Assembly: GCA_022709905.1 (NCBI GenBank)
Contig: JAKLHY010000034.1
Coordinates: 1-64,000, forward strand
Direction: 5' to 3'
Length of the DNA stretch: 64,000 nt
DNA from: Verrucomicrobiota bacterium
Lineage (GTDB): Bacteria; Verrucomicrobiota; Verrucomicrobiia; Limisphaerales; UBA1319
In this document: positions 1-8,543 of the stretch, piece by piece
How positions within the stretch are numbered: the stretch's first letter is position 1
How the letters are laid out: each line of letters begins with the position of its first letter
Translations under genes and position numbers: made by a program
The notes under the pieces: model-generated
The model's input: only the letters and a program-made list of their open reading frames with translations
What the model was told of the DNA's origin: nothing
Databases searched by the model: none

Positions 1-1
1 C

Positions 2-1210
2 TTGAAACGCGCCCTGCTGCGGGATTACCCGAACCTGGCGGGAGTTTTTATTCTGCTTCGGGTGATGGAACTGCTCAAAATGAAGCATAGCCGCCTGGTG
101 GTGTGTCCCGCCGCCTTGGAATCCTGGCGGAGATTAAACGCCACAGAGCAGTATTTTGCGCTACTGGAGGCGCTTCTGTTCCATGCGCAATCCTCGGTGT
201 TGGGAGGGCCGCACACAACACGTGAGGATCCACAGGCCTTTGAAACGATCGTGTCCTTTCTGGGTCAGTTGAGCGACCGGTGGCGCAATTTTGACCACTA
301 CGAGTCCGTCCGCCTGCTGGGACCCCAGGGCGAACTCCCGCCCTGGAATCTCTTCGTTCAACAGCAATTGGGACTTATTGAGATCCGTCCGCGGCATTTT
401 TCGGAAAAGGAAAGGAGGGATTGGGGCGGATCCGGTTGGCTTGTCGGCGGCGCTAAACTTACTCCTTTTGGAACCGCGGCAGCTTGGGCGATGCTCGAAT
501 TCCAGAAACAAAAAGATGAAACCGAGTCGGCGGTTGATGAAGGCGCCGCTCCGTTGGCCGATGAGCCTCAACTCCAATTCGAAGTAATCCCGATTCTCCC
601 GACTAGCGATGAAACATCCAACACAGACGACGATTCGAGTAAACCTGAATGGGACGAAGGAGAGGCCGAACCCGAAGAACTGTCTGAGGAATCCGGTGCC
701 GAGGCTACGTTCGGGATCCTGCAGCCGGTATTTCAGCCGTATTTTCCCGAATGGAGAATAGTTTACACGCGCCCAGACCTCGAAGTCAGATCCGGAACCC
801 ACATCTTCAAGGTCACCCTCTCGGGTTGGCGTGGAGGCGGTGGCGGTATTTGGCGCCGTATCGCCGTGCCACCGGACGCATCGCTCGATACGCTGGCCGG
901 AGCGATTCTCGATGCCTTCAAGTTGGGGGACGACCATCTTTACGACTTCCGCTACCGTGACCAGCGCGGCCGGAGTCGCGTCTATCACCATCCCTATACC
1001 GACGAAGGACCGTTTACGCCGGAAATCACAGTCGGAGAAACCGACTTGGGGCTTAAGGACAAAATGCGGTTGACGTTTGACTATGGAGATTACTGGCAAT
1101 TCGACGTGCGCCTGGAGAAAGTTGAAGCCGAACCTTGTCGGCTGAAGCAACCGAAGGTGATTGAATCGGAAGGCAAAGCACCGGAACAGTACCCGAATTC
1201 CGAGTGGTGA
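2..1210 (+). CDS. Plasmid pRiA4b ORF-3-like protein (5' end probably outside window)
   Basis: The C-terminal half, roughly residues 255-385, matches the pRiA4b ORF-3 fold. It has YTRPDLEVRSGTHIFKVTL, then WRRIAVPPDASLDTLAGAI, then DDHLYDFRY and a terminal YGDYWQFDVRLEK. An acidic Glu/Asp-rich linker at about residues 175-235 separates it from an N-terminal region of unknown role. The reading frame is open to the first base and begins with a TTG, so the true start is probably upstream and the gene should be treated as 5'-partial. The family is common on plasmids and mobile elements and its function is not established. The last ~75 bp and the 3' flank are duplicated at 34144-34454, which ties this gene to the tRNA-Gly-associated elements. 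Confidence 0.75.
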   Translation: MKRALLRDYPNLAGVFILLRVMELLKMKHSRLVVCPAALESWRRLNATEQYFALLEALLFHAQSSVLGGPHTTREDPQAFETIVSFLGQLSDRWRNFDHYESVRLLGPQGELPPWNLFVQQQLGLIEIRPRHFSEKERRDWGGSGWLVGGAKLTPFGTAAAWAMLEFQKQKDETESAVDEGAAPLADEPQLQFEVIPILPTSDETSNTDDDSSKPEWDEGEAEPEELSEESGAEATFGILQPVFQPYFPEWRIVYTRPDLEVRSGTHIFKVTLSGWRGGGGGIWRRIAVPPDASLDTLAGAILDAFKLGDDHLYDFRYRDQRGRSRVYHHPYTDEGPFTPEITVGETDLGLKDKMRLTFDYGDYWQFDVRLEKVEAEPCRLKQPKVIESEGKAPEQYPNSEW

Positions 1211-1439
1211 CGGATATGCTTCTTGACCGTTGCGGTGAGCTGTCACAAAACCCGTAAAATCAGTCCTTGCAGCACCACTGATTAGAAGGGCGAGCAGGAA
1301 GGAAAATCTGCAACATCCTTATAATCAGTCAGCTCTAATATGTCGCGCCTTACCCGAACAGGGTGAGGCGCTAGAGGGATGATCACCATCTGCAAATCAT
1401 TGAGAATTAGGGAGATTGGAGCGAGCGAAGGGATTCGAA
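1137..1439. repeat. Direct repeat (copy 1) of ORF-3 tail plus flank up to tRNA-Gly 3' end
   Basis: This stretch covers the last codons of the ORF-3 gene, about 200 bp of non-coding flank, and the 23-bp tRNA-Gly 3' fragment. It closely resembles 34144-34454 in the same orientation, with small indels (280 versus 288 bp between matched landmarks). Both flanks carry a CACTGATTAGAAGG block and a CCCGAACAGGGTGAGG block. The 1211-1638 interval has no convincing gene. Confidence 0.85.
1417..1439 (-). repeat. tRNA-Gly 3' end fragment (candidate att site, 23 bp)
   Basis: These 23 bases are identical to the last 23 bases (T-arm half, acceptor strand and CCA) of the intact tRNA-Gly at 34432-34508, in the same orientation. 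Identity stops abruptly at 1440. A short tRNA 3' fragment of this kind is the normal scar left by a tyrosine integrase that uses the tRNA gene as attB. It is the leftmost of three copies. Confidence 0.75.
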
Positions 1440-1560
1440 AACTTCGGATTCGCTTCCAGCTTCTTCAAAAATGCCTCTGCAACTTGCCATAGGTCAATAG
1501 GTTACAGGAGTCGCCCAAAAATGGCAATGCCGAGCGAAGGGACAAAAAGTGGGTAAAACC

Positions 1561-1579
1561 TGTCATGAATTGTCATGAA
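1561..1579. promoter_or_regulatory. Tandem TGTCATGAA repeats near left end of element
   Basis: Two direct copies of TGTCATGAA, one base apart, are preceded by GTGGGT and followed by AAACT. An equivalent arrangement (two copies, two-base spacing, same GTGGGT prefix) lies at 8468-8487 next to the integrase start. Paired short direct repeats near both ends of an integrative element are what integrase arm sites or excisionase sites look like. That role is inferred. Confidence 0.4.
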
Positions 1580-1638
1580 AAACTGGCGCGGACTACCAGC
1601 TCGCACGGTCTCATGCTCTTTGGTATGTTCATGACCGG

Positions 1639-2037
1639 ATGAATGCTCGCGTGAAGACTGAACCAAGCCCCAAGACCCTCGACCCATTCATGGTTGAGGA
1701 GGACTGCCTGGACACGAAAGAGCTTCTGCTGAGCTGGGGCCTCCCGCACTTCATCCCGATCCCGCCGACGCCCAAATCCGTTCGCACCGCCCTCAAGCAC
1801 GCCGGTTACGCCGTCCGCTATTTCATCCGGGAAAAGAAGAACGGGAAGCAGGTGAATGAACTGGGCCTTCGACGGGTCTCAGCGCCCTACATTGAAGGCG
1901 AGCAGCGCCTGACTGACCACTTCATCGGAGTCCTCAGAACCGCCCACGTCGAGCTGACACCGGAAGACGTGGTGGTCTCGCTGGACTCCTGGCGGGATGA
2001 CCGCCTGTGGTTGGGCTTTCAAGCCGTGCTTCATTGA
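1639..2037 (+). CDS. Hypothetical protein, element cargo
   Basis: A 132-residue soluble protein with no signal peptide, membrane segment or recognised domain. The sequence is plausible for a real protein: it has good composition, a conserved-looking C-terminal block (VELTPEDVVVSLDSW) and a final hydrophobic strand. It lies alone between the left att-like fragment and the convergent PIN/AbrB pair. No function can be assigned. Confidence 0.5.
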   Translation: MNARVKTEPSPKTLDPFMVEEDCLDTKELLLSWGLPHFIPIPPTPKSVRTALKHAGYAVRYFIREKKNGKQVNELGLRRVSAPYIEGEQRLTDHFIGVLRTAHVELTPEDVVVSLDSWRDDRLWLGFQAVLH

Positions 2038-2145
2038 AACCGCTCACGGTAAGGCACCGATGTTTCACTGAAATACGTTGTTTTCAACATCGGTTGAAAC
2101 CGGCCATTCCAATGAAACTGGTTGTGCGGCATCAGGGCCGTGGTG

Positions 2146-2556
2146 CTACAGCTCCAACCTGCGATAAAACTCCCTGGGCGTGACGATCTCCACGCCGAAG
2201 GGCTTTTCCAGCGCCAACAGGTCTTTGTCCTTCGTCACGATGAACTCGGCGCGGCTGGCCAAAGCACAGGCGAGGAACGGATCGTCTTTGACATCCCGAC
2301 TGCGCCGCTTGCCCAAGGGGGATGGTTCTACCAGCTGGGCCACGCGCTCGATCCAGTCCAGGAAGGGGGTGGGGTCTTTGTCAGGACACTCCCGGCGTCC
2401 GATCCGAGTCGCCAGGGTTCGATATTCGTCCAGGATGGCCTCGGTAACTGCCAGGCGGCACTTCCGCCGCGCCAGGAGCACGAAGCATCGCCGGTCTTCA
2501 CTCCGGGGCCAGAACGCCGCTGATACCACGACGTTCGTGTCCACGACGACGATCAC
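2146..2556 (-). CDS. PIN-domain ribonuclease toxin
   Basis: A 136-residue PIN protein of the putative toxin family. The N-terminal VVVDTNVVVSA supplies the first catalytic Asp. EAILDEYR supplies the second acidic site, VKDDPFLACA the third, and VTKDKDLLAL the fourth. These residues coordinate the divalent metal used for RNA cleavage in PIN toxins. Its start codon overlaps the stop of the upstream antitoxin by 4 bases, the usual arrangement for translational coupling. Length is normal for the family. The RNA target cannot be predicted. Confidence 0.88.
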   Translation of the reverse strand: MIVVVDTNVVVSAAFWPRSEDRRCFVLLARRKCRLAVTEAILDEYRTLATRIGRRECPDKDPTPFLDWIERVAQLVEPSPLGKRRSRDVKDDPFLACALASRAEFIVTKDKDLLALEKPFGVEIVTPREFYRRLEL

Positions 2557-2834
2557 GCTTTGCGCCTCCGCTTTTCAGCCCGGTATTTCGTGATCTCGTC
2601 CTGGATGACAACCTCATCCTCAGCGGTGATGGGCCGGGTGCGCCGTCCCGCATCCAGTGCCTTGAACACCGCCGCCAGTTCGGCTTCGGTCGGCTCCGGC
2701 ACGGGCGTCACGTAAAAGCCCTCGCCGACCTCGGTGATCCGCAAAGAGGTTCCTGCCCGGATGCGCTTGCGCTCGCACATGGCCTTCGGCAACACCACCT
2801 GGCGCTTTGTGGTCACTGTAATCGTCGTCGTCAC
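2553..2834 (-). CDS. AbrB/MazE-type antitoxin
   Basis: A 93-residue protein whose first ~50 residues form a SpoVT/AbrB swapped-hairpin DNA-binding domain (TVTTKRQVVLPKAMCERKRI, then AGTSLRITEVGEGFYVTPV). The C-terminal half is charged and helical, as expected of the part that covers the toxin. It precedes the PIN gene and overlaps it by 4 bases. It is likely to neutralise the toxin and repress the shared promoter, by analogy with VapBC-like pairs. Confidence 0.85.
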   Translation of the reverse strand: MTTTITVTTKRQVVLPKAMCERKRIRAGTSLRITEVGEGFYVTPVPEPTEAELAAVFKALDAGRRTRPITAEDEVVIQDEITKYRAEKRRRKA

Positions 2835-2876
2835 ACTCGTAAGATTATCCTACGCTCTGACTCGGTCAAGTTCAGG

Positions 2877-2988
2877 TCACCGCCAGATACCGATAGAGCG
2901 TCGGCCTGGAAATCCGCAGCGTCTTGCAGATGTCCCCGATGGCATCGACTTGTTCGCGTCCATCTTCTTTCCCTTTTGAAAGGGCTTG
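2877..2988 (-). pseudogene. Serine recombinase (resolvase) C-terminal HTH remnant
   Basis: Read on the minus strand, this interval encodes a ~37-residue fragment ending in GDICKTLRISRPTLYRYL and a stop codon. That is the signature helix-turn-helix of the resolvase/invertase C-terminal domain. A stop lies just upstream in frame and there is no catalytic domain, so it is a leftover of a former recombinase gene. It sits between the PIN/AbrB pair and the AbiE pair, suggesting these modules were brought together by more than one recombinase. Confidence 0.6.
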
Positions 2989-2993
2989 TAGCA

Positions 2994-3021
2994 GTCAAAA
3001 TAACTGGTTAGTCTTTTTGAC
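2994..3021. promoter_or_regulatory. Inverted repeat upstream of AbiE-like pair, candidate operator
   Basis: GTCAAAA at 2994-3000 and its complement TTTTGAC at 3015-3021 form a 7-bp inverted repeat with a 14-bp spacer. It ends 9 bp before the ATG of the AbiEi-like gene. AbiEi antitoxins are known to autorepress by binding inverted repeats at their own promoter, so this is a reasonable operator candidate. Function is inferred. Confidence 0.35.
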
Positions 3022-3030
3022 AGTAATCAC

Positions 3031-3651
3031 ATGAAGAATACGTCGCAAAGCATTGAGAACAAGGTTTTAAGGTCTATGCGTGCCAAGCCGATTGCTGAGG
3101 CTGTATCAGCCAAGCACTTTGCACGGTATGGCAACGCCTTGGCCGTGGGCCAAGCTCTGAGCCGACTCGCAAAAGCGGGGAAAATCCGGCGCATTCGCCA
3201 GGGGCTTTATGACCTGCCGCGCCCACATCCCGTGACCGGCCAGACTGCGCCCGACCCAATGGCGGCGGTGAGGGCATTGACGGAGGGTAGTAACGCCCAA
3301 TGGCAGGTGTCCGGTGCTTACGCGGCGAACCTGCTTGGGCTTTCAGAACAGGTGCCAGGCAGGATCGTGGTCCTCACCAACGGGTCGCCGCGCCAAGTGA
3401 AGTTGGACAAACTGACCTTGGTTTTCCGTCGTGCAGCGCCACGTTACTTACTGGGCGCGGGTCGGCCTGCCGGACTGGTCATCCAGGCAATCCGGCATTT
3501 GCGCGAGCGCGGCTTGGAGCCAGCGCGGCTTGAAGCACTGCGAACGAGGTTGGACGCCGACACGAAGTCGGAACTGGCAGCACTCACGCCCAATCTCCCA
3601 GCCTGGATGCGGCCCATCATGCAACGTCTGACCGGAGCGGCAAGAGCATGA
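3031..3651 (+). CDS. AbiEi-like antitoxin/regulator (DUF6088 type)
   Basis: A 206-residue protein with an N-terminal winged helix (residues ~25-70). The wing region reads ALSRLAKAGKIRRIRQGLY, typical of AbiEi antitoxins. It continues with the C-terminal antitoxin domain (WQVSGAYAANLLGLSEQVPG, then VVLTNGSPRQVKL). Its stop codon overlaps the start of the downstream AbiEii-like gene by 4 bases. In type IV AbiE systems this partner represses the operon and counteracts the toxin without binding it. It is one of two such pairs in the window. Confidence 0.82.
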   Translation: MKNTSQSIENKVLRSMRAKPIAEAVSAKHFARYGNALAVGQALSRLAKAGKIRRIRQGLYDLPRPHPVTGQTAPDPMAAVRALTEGSNAQWQVSGAYAANLLGLSEQVPGRIVVLTNGSPRQVKLDKLTLVFRRAAPRYLLGAGRPAGLVIQAIRHLRERGLEPARLEALRTRLDADTKSELAALTPNLPAWMRPIMQRLTGAARA

Positions 3652-4709
3652 AGAACGTCTTGGAACTTAGCCCGGCTCAGCGGCGTGAGTTGTTTGTCGC
3701 CGCGTCCCAGAAGCTCGGTTACACCGCGCCGGTGGTGGAGAAAGACTTCTGGGTGTGCTGGACCTTGCGTGAGCTGTTCGCACTGCCAGGAGCGCGGGAC
3801 CACCTGGTTTTCAAGGGCGGCACAGCTCTCTCGAAAGTGTGGCAGGCCATCCGACGTTTTTCCGAGGATGTGGATGTGTCACTGAGCCGCGAGTGGCTCG
3901 GCTTCACCGGCAAACTCGACCCTGAGCAAGCAACCAGCACAAGCCAGCGGAAGAAGCGGCTGGAAGCCCTCGTGGCGGCGTGTGAGGCGAAGGTGCGGGA
4001 TGAACTGCGTTACGCACTTGCGGCCCGGATGTCCGCCGCGCTGGGCGAGAGTCGCTGGGCGGTCGAATCCGACCCAGGCGACGCACAAAGCCTCATCTTC
4101 CGGTATCCCTCGGCGTTTGCCGAGGCGAGCGAAGCACCCTACATCAGCCGCAGCGTGAAGATCGAGGGCGGCGCTCGTGCTGATGCGTGGCCCACGGAGG
4201 ACCGGACCATCCAGCCCTACGTGGCGGCGGCGTTCCCCAACGGCGTGCCGGACGCGCAAGTTTCGGTGCGGGTGTTGTCCATCGAGCGGACGTTCTGGGA
4301 GAAGGCCACGATCCTCCACGCGGAGGCCCATCGCCGGAAGGAGAAGCCGACTCCCGCTCGCCACTCGCGGCATTACGCCGACCTGGCCGCGCTGGCGGAC
4401 CACGAAGCAGGGCAACGGGCGATGCAGCGCGACGACTTGCGGGCGCGGGTGGTCACGCACAAACAGGTATTCTTCGCCGACAAGTTCGCCAGTTACGAGA
4501 CGGCGGTGCCTGGCTCGTTCCGGCTCGTGCCCGATGACTACCGACTCCCGGACCTGGAGCGTGATTACCGTGACATGCGCGAAATGTTCTTCGAGGAGCC
4601 GCCGTCCTGGGCACAGGTCATTGAGCGTCTGCGTCGGCTGGAAAAGGAAATCAACGGTAATGCGTCGCGCATTGGAGCGTCCACGCACCCGGCCAGTGGC
4701 GGTAAATGA
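3648..4709 (+). CDS. AbiEii-type nucleotidyltransferase toxin
   Basis: A 353-residue DUF1814/AbiEii nucleotidyltransferase. The polymerase-beta-like core is visible as VFKGGTALSKVW, followed by SEDVDVSL, which carries the metal-binding Asp pair. VEKDFWVCWTLRELF at the N terminus and the RTFWEKATILHAEAHR block in the C-terminal half are standard for the family. AbiEii toxins transfer nucleotides to cellular RNA and cause reversible growth arrest or phage abortive infection. The gene follows its AbiEi-like partner with a 4-base overlap. Key residues are intact and length is normal, so it is probably functional. Confidence 0.88.
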   Translation: MKNVLELSPAQRRELFVAASQKLGYTAPVVEKDFWVCWTLRELFALPGARDHLVFKGGTALSKVWQAIRRFSEDVDVSLSREWLGFTGKLDPEQATSTSQRKKRLEALVAACEAKVRDELRYALAARMSAALGESRWAVESDPGDAQSLIFRYPSAFAEASEAPYISRSVKIEGGARADAWPTEDRTIQPYVAAAFPNGVPDAQVSVRVLSIERTFWEKATILHAEAHRRKEKPTPARHSRHYADLAALADHEAGQRAMQRDDLRARVVTHKQVFFADKFASYETAVPGSFRLVPDDYRLPDLERDYRDMREMFFEEPPSWAQVIERLRRLEKEINGNASRIGASTHPASGGK

Positions 4710-5260
4710 CCGGCAGCAGGTCCGGCTCATGCTCGCATCAAATCGGGTGTGGTTACCAGCCTGATTGAGCTTCGCGTTACTGTGGGGTCGCAGCATTTTG
4801 ACCGCTCTGGACAGGATTGCGTGCCGCGTCGCTTTAGCCGCATCCAGATTTTCATGGAACAACGCCTGGACGACCATTACGGCTTCGTTACAGCACTTGA
4901 CGATTTTGCCGTTACGCTTCTGGAACTCATGAGTTTTGTCGCCAAGCCATCGCCGCGCTGCTGGATCGTCTTCGAGGATGGTCTGGACGCGCTCGTATAG
5001 CCGCCAGCTTGGCGGGGACAGTGGCCCATGACCAGATGCACCAACCGTTTCCGTCCCGGTCCTGTAGGGGACCGCGTTCGTAACTTGATTCTGTGTCTGC
5101 ATTGATTGTCGCTATTTCACGCGGGCTTCATGCTCGCGATCACCCTATAGAACCGAAATCCGTGGTTTCTTTCGGTGGGGTGTTGGGGGCTGGTTTCGGA
5201 CCAATCCAGATCGCTTTCGTTGACATTTTCTAGCATGGCGTCAAGAGGGGAGGTCTCAAT
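4710..5260. other. Intergenic/degenerate stretch after the AbiE-like pair
   Basis: No intact gene is supported. On the minus strand a frame starting at 5102 gives about 120 protein-like residues (for example WRLYERVQTILEDDPAARRW). It then runs into sequence antisense to the AbiEii gene, so it may be the 5' part of a gene truncated when the AbiE module arrived. The evidence is composition only. Confidence 0.3.
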
Positions 5261-5553
5261 TCAGCGGGCTTCAGTGGAGTCCGCATCGTCGGCATGTTTC
5301 CGGCGTTGCGGGCCGCGCCGCTTGCGATACCAATAGCGGGCACGGTCGAAGGCCATCCCGTATTCCTTCTGTGCCGGTTCGATACGGAGATCGACCGCAC
5401 AACGGCGACAGAAATGATGGTCGCCGTCTCCTTCCAGCCCACTTCATTCTTCATCCAGACGTTCCGGTGCCAGCGTTTCAAGAAGTGCTTCAGCGCGATC
5501 TGGAATTCCTCGTCCAGATGCGGCAGCACATCATCAGGATTGCTACGGTTCAC
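5261..5553 (-). pseudogene. Frameshifted remnant of a small protein gene with a CxxC motif
   Basis: The first part reads well from a GTG at 5553 (HLDEEFQIALKHFLKRWHR, then NVWMKNEVGWK) and then becomes implausible. The adjacent frame takes over with HHFCRRCAVDLRIEPAQKEY and ends in a basic tail (WYRKRRGPQRRKHADD) and a stop at 5261. One indel near 5420-5435 would restore a ~95-residue protein. The family is not recognised. Confidence 0.35.
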
Positions 5554-6509
5554 GACCTGACCTCCACCGCCGCGTCCCCATCACCCCTGAGCGATCCCTC
5601 CACGCACATGAACCAGGGGGACATGCCTGTGTAGATGCACCAGGGGCTGAAGCCACGGTAGGCGCGGCTGAGGGCGAATGCGGACGACCGCGCTGGCCCA
5701 CGGTTGCATGGGCGGCTGGTTCGCCCCCTCCTGATCGGAGCGCGGGACCAGCACGGTCGTAATTCTTGTTCCAGCGTCATTGGCGTGCAACGGCCAAGCG
5801 GCTAAATGCTGCGTTAACTACGATGAGCTAGAACGAAATCTGCGAGGTCTGCGTGTTGCTCGAAAAAGTAAGCGTTTTCTAGTGCGCCGATGGCTGGAGC
5901 CGCGCTCGATCCAACCAGCGAGTGGGGTCCAGATCGCGCCCGGCCCTCGCCGACCGGGGCCAGTGCCGCGAGGTCAGGAGGCGATTTCCGTTCCGTGCGA
6001 CCCGGACGGGTGCCGCATCCGCCCCTGGGCGCGATGAATCGAGCTTGAGAGCGGCAGGACGACGACGCATTCGGAACTCACCCCTTTACGTGAGGGCAGC
6101 TAGTTAAGAGTTGAGTTTCAATTTCAGCTTCGCCGCTCCCTGGCTGTCTCCAACTCGCCGTTCCCGCCTAAACACCAGGGACAGAGGCAGAGCCTGAAGC
6201 CTGGTAAGGGTGGTCAATACCCAGGCGTTGAAAAGGCTGGCGGATGCGTTACGAGGCCGGTCAAGAGTGGAACGTCGGATTGCTCACCAAGATCGCCGCC
6301 CACAGGCTCCTCGTTGGCGGGTGAGCCGGGCAGAGCCAGCGGTGGTGGGCAGCGTGACCTGCTCATCGTCGGACTATCACACCGTAAACCGTTGCCACTC
6401 AGACGATGGCATTTCACGTCAAGAGTTGATATCCGAATACACCTTCGACACCAACCCAACCAGTTGAATACCAGAGCTATAACACCCAACGCAGCACGTT
6501 CTGTAAGGC
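5554..6509. other. Long stretch without a recognisable gene
   Basis: About 950 bases between the frameshifted remnant and the broken integrase. Short open frames exist on both strands, but none has protein-like composition or a recognisable motif, and no RNA gene or clear repeat was seen. It is probably decayed element DNA. Confidence 0.4.
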
Positions 6510-7212
6510 GTGCGAAAACGCGGTGGACCAGTCGAGTGGATGCAGGTCGGCGGGCAGCAGGTGCCGATCTACGACGCCACGCCCCGGAAGAAACATCCGA
6601 ATGGGCGGGTCTATTCCTTGTTCACGGCGCGGTGTCGGCAGGGGAAGGGCAAGAAGCCCCTGCGTCTTTCCAGCTCGAACCTCGAAACACTGCGGGCCAA
6701 CCTGCGAACTGAACCGGGCGAACTACGAGGACATCAACTACTCGAACTCGAAGCTCGCGGTCTATGCTGACGACGCCAAGACGAGCGCGACCAGATTCAT
6801 ACACCTTGTCCCGGAGCTGATCGAAAGACTAAAGCCCTATCGAGACCGGAAGGGCAGGATCAGTCGGTGGAACGAATTGTCACCCGTTTGGACACGGCTG
6901 GCCAAACGTGCTGGCGTGCCTTGGCGAAAAAACGGCTGGCGCAAAGCGGTTTTGAGTTACCTGGTCGCCTACACGCAAAATTACCCTGGCGTCGCGGCAG
7001 AGGGAGGAACATCGGTGGAGCAGCTCAAAAAGACCTACGTGACTGCCGTTGAATTTGAAGTGGGGGCGGCCTATTTCGGTTTGACGGCCAGCGATTTCCA
7101 CCCGTTACGTCCGGTATCCATTGTTGTGAAGTCTCAGGATGATGATGGGGCTGTTGCCGAACAACCCGGCAACTCGAAGATCGTGTCTTTCAACGTGGCT
7201 GTTGCACCCTGA
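6510..7212 (+). pseudogene. Broken tyrosine recombinase, internally deleted and frameshifted
   Basis: The first ~70 codons (frame from 6510) contain VPIYDATPRKKHPNGRVYSL. This resembles the N terminus of the intact integrase at 7190-8425 (VVSIYKTPTRGYPLF). The frame then shifts near 6720, and the rest aligns with the C-terminal catalytic part: TSATRFIHLVPELIERLKP, then WTRLAKRAGVPWRKNGWR. The central part carrying the first catalytic Arg is missing, and the HxxR motif is replaced (RKAVLSYLV). A Tyr survives at KKTYV. It is convergent with the intact integrase and overlaps it by 23 bases. Confidence 0.65.
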
Positions 7213-8425
7213 TAGCCTTTGGATGCTTGGCTACGCCGGGGTGAGGCATGACATTGAACCAGGCGCGGCTCGCAGCACCGGTGACGCACTTCAGGTAGTG
7301 CCGCGCTACCACCTGGGGGCTGTTCCCTGCTTCCAGCGACACCGCCGCCACATCATTGATCTGGCCGACCCTGTAGGAAATGAAGCTGTGTCGCAAACCG
7401 TTCTTCTTCCACCGCACCCCTGTCTTTCGCGCCAGCTTGGCGAACTGGAGCGCGAGGTTGGCAAAGGGTGTCACCGGCCCGCAGTCCCGCGACAATGGAA
7501 GCAGCCACGCCTTCAGATTGCGTTGAATTGGGATCAAGCGTCGAATCCTGGTCTTCGAGCTGGCGCTCGTAATCTCGATGTGGCCCTCCCGAAGTCGGAT
7601 GTTGTCCCACTCCAGCCTTTTCAGCTCCTGCGATCTCACACCCGCGAACGCGCCGATGGCCAGTGCGGGAACCAGCTCTCTTTTTGCGCCGTTCAATAGC
7701 GTGGTGATTTCCTCCGGCGTGAACACGAGAACTTCCTTGTCCACATGCGACGCTTTCTCGATCAACGTGACGCCGGGGTGGTCCTTGTCCAGGTAGCCCT
7801 TGGCCTTGGCGAATTTGAGTAGCGTGCCAATGCTCGACCGGAAATTGTTCTGGGAGCGGGCCGCGATACCGAGCGACTTCAGAAAGTCGTCGATCCGGCT
7901 GGTCGTGATCTCATGGATTGGGCCGGGGACGGCCTCGGCAAAACGTGTGAGCCTGATCCGCAGGTCTGTCAGGTAGAGAGCTGATCTACCTTTGGCCCTC
8001 TTGCTCGCCAATAGCTCCTCCACGACTTCAGCAACTGGCTTGGGCGTGATGACGGGCTGAACTCCTGGCGCACCTGCACCAACACCGTTGCCTCCGTTTG
8101 GCGTCCGCACAGACTGGACGAACTGGATCGCGGCCACGTCCAGGCTCACGCCCGCGTCCTTCAACGCTTCGGTCGCTCGCCGATAAATCAGAAGCTCCTG
8201 GCCGGTCAGCGTCAGCATGTCAGACTTGCCTCCGGCCAGGTTCAACACCGTTTCGTCCGCCGCGTGACGCGCTTGATCGTAATCAGCGAAGACTCGGCGG
8301 CTGCGCCTGCCTTCGGCGTCGTAGTGGACAACCGTGAAAAGGGGATACCCTCTGGTCGGCGTCTTGTAGATGGAAACGACGCTCGACCCGCGCTTCACGC
8401 GCACTGGAAACCGCACCCGCTTCAT
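7190..8425 (-). CDS. Tyrosine recombinase / integrase
   Basis: A 411-residue integrase. An N-terminal arm-binding region (SIYKTPTRGYPLFTVVHYD) is followed by a SAM-like core-binding domain (residues ~130-215). The catalytic domain has Arg in AFAGVRSQELKRLEW, the HxxR box in GLRHSFISYR, and the Tyr nucleophile in VVARHYLK. The usual 'GH' before the nucleophile reads 'GN', a common variation. The start codon lies 119 bp from the 50-bp tRNA-Gly fragment at 8544-8593, so tRNA-Gly is the likely integration site. A 157-bp piece of a sister copy survives at 33993-34149. Confidence 0.92.
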   Translation of the reverse strand: MKRVRFPVRVKRGSSVVSIYKTPTRGYPLFTVVHYDAEGRRSRRVFADYDQARHAADETVLNLAGGKSDMLTLTGQELLIYRRATEALKDAGVSLDVAAIQFVQSVRTPNGGNGVGAGAPGVQPVITPKPVAEVVEELLASKRAKGRSALYLTDLRIRLTRFAEAVPGPIHEITTSRIDDFLKSLGIAARSQNNFRSSIGTLLKFAKAKGYLDKDHPGVTLIEKASHVDKEVLVFTPEEITTLLNGAKRELVPALAIGAFAGVRSQELKRLEWDNIRLREGHIEITSASSKTRIRRLIPIQRNLKAWLLPLSRDCGPVTPFANLALQFAKLARKTGVRWKKNGLRHSFISYRVGQINDVAAVSLEAGNSPQVVARHYLKCVTGAASRAWFNVMPHPGVAKHPKAIRVQQPR

Positions 8426-8467
8426 GAACGCTCCGCGTTTGGATCGTTAAGAAAGTGGGTGCAGAGC

Positions 8468-8487
8468 TGTCATGAAACTGTCATGAA
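8468..8487. promoter_or_regulatory. Tandem TGTCATGAA repeats upstream of integrase
   Basis: Two TGTCATGAA copies with a two-base spacer lie between the integrase start (8425) and the att-like site (8544). They mirror the pair at 1561-1579 near the other end of the element and share its flanking bases. A role as integrase arm sites or in integrase regulation is inferred from position. Confidence 0.4.
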
Positions 8488-8543
8488 AAACCCTTTGCGA
8501 GGAAAACCACCTTTGTAAGTGGTTGATGTTGAGGGAAATAAAA

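Noticed and set aside
3016..3031. TTGACA-like box just before the AbiEi-like start
   Set aside because: It lies only ~10 bases from the ATG with no room for a -10 box and start site. It is better explained as one arm of the inverted repeat.
3879..5102. Long minus-strand open frame of 407 codons
   Set aside because: Most of it is antisense to the well-supported AbiEii gene and has shadow-like composition. Only its first ~120 codons might be a remnant.
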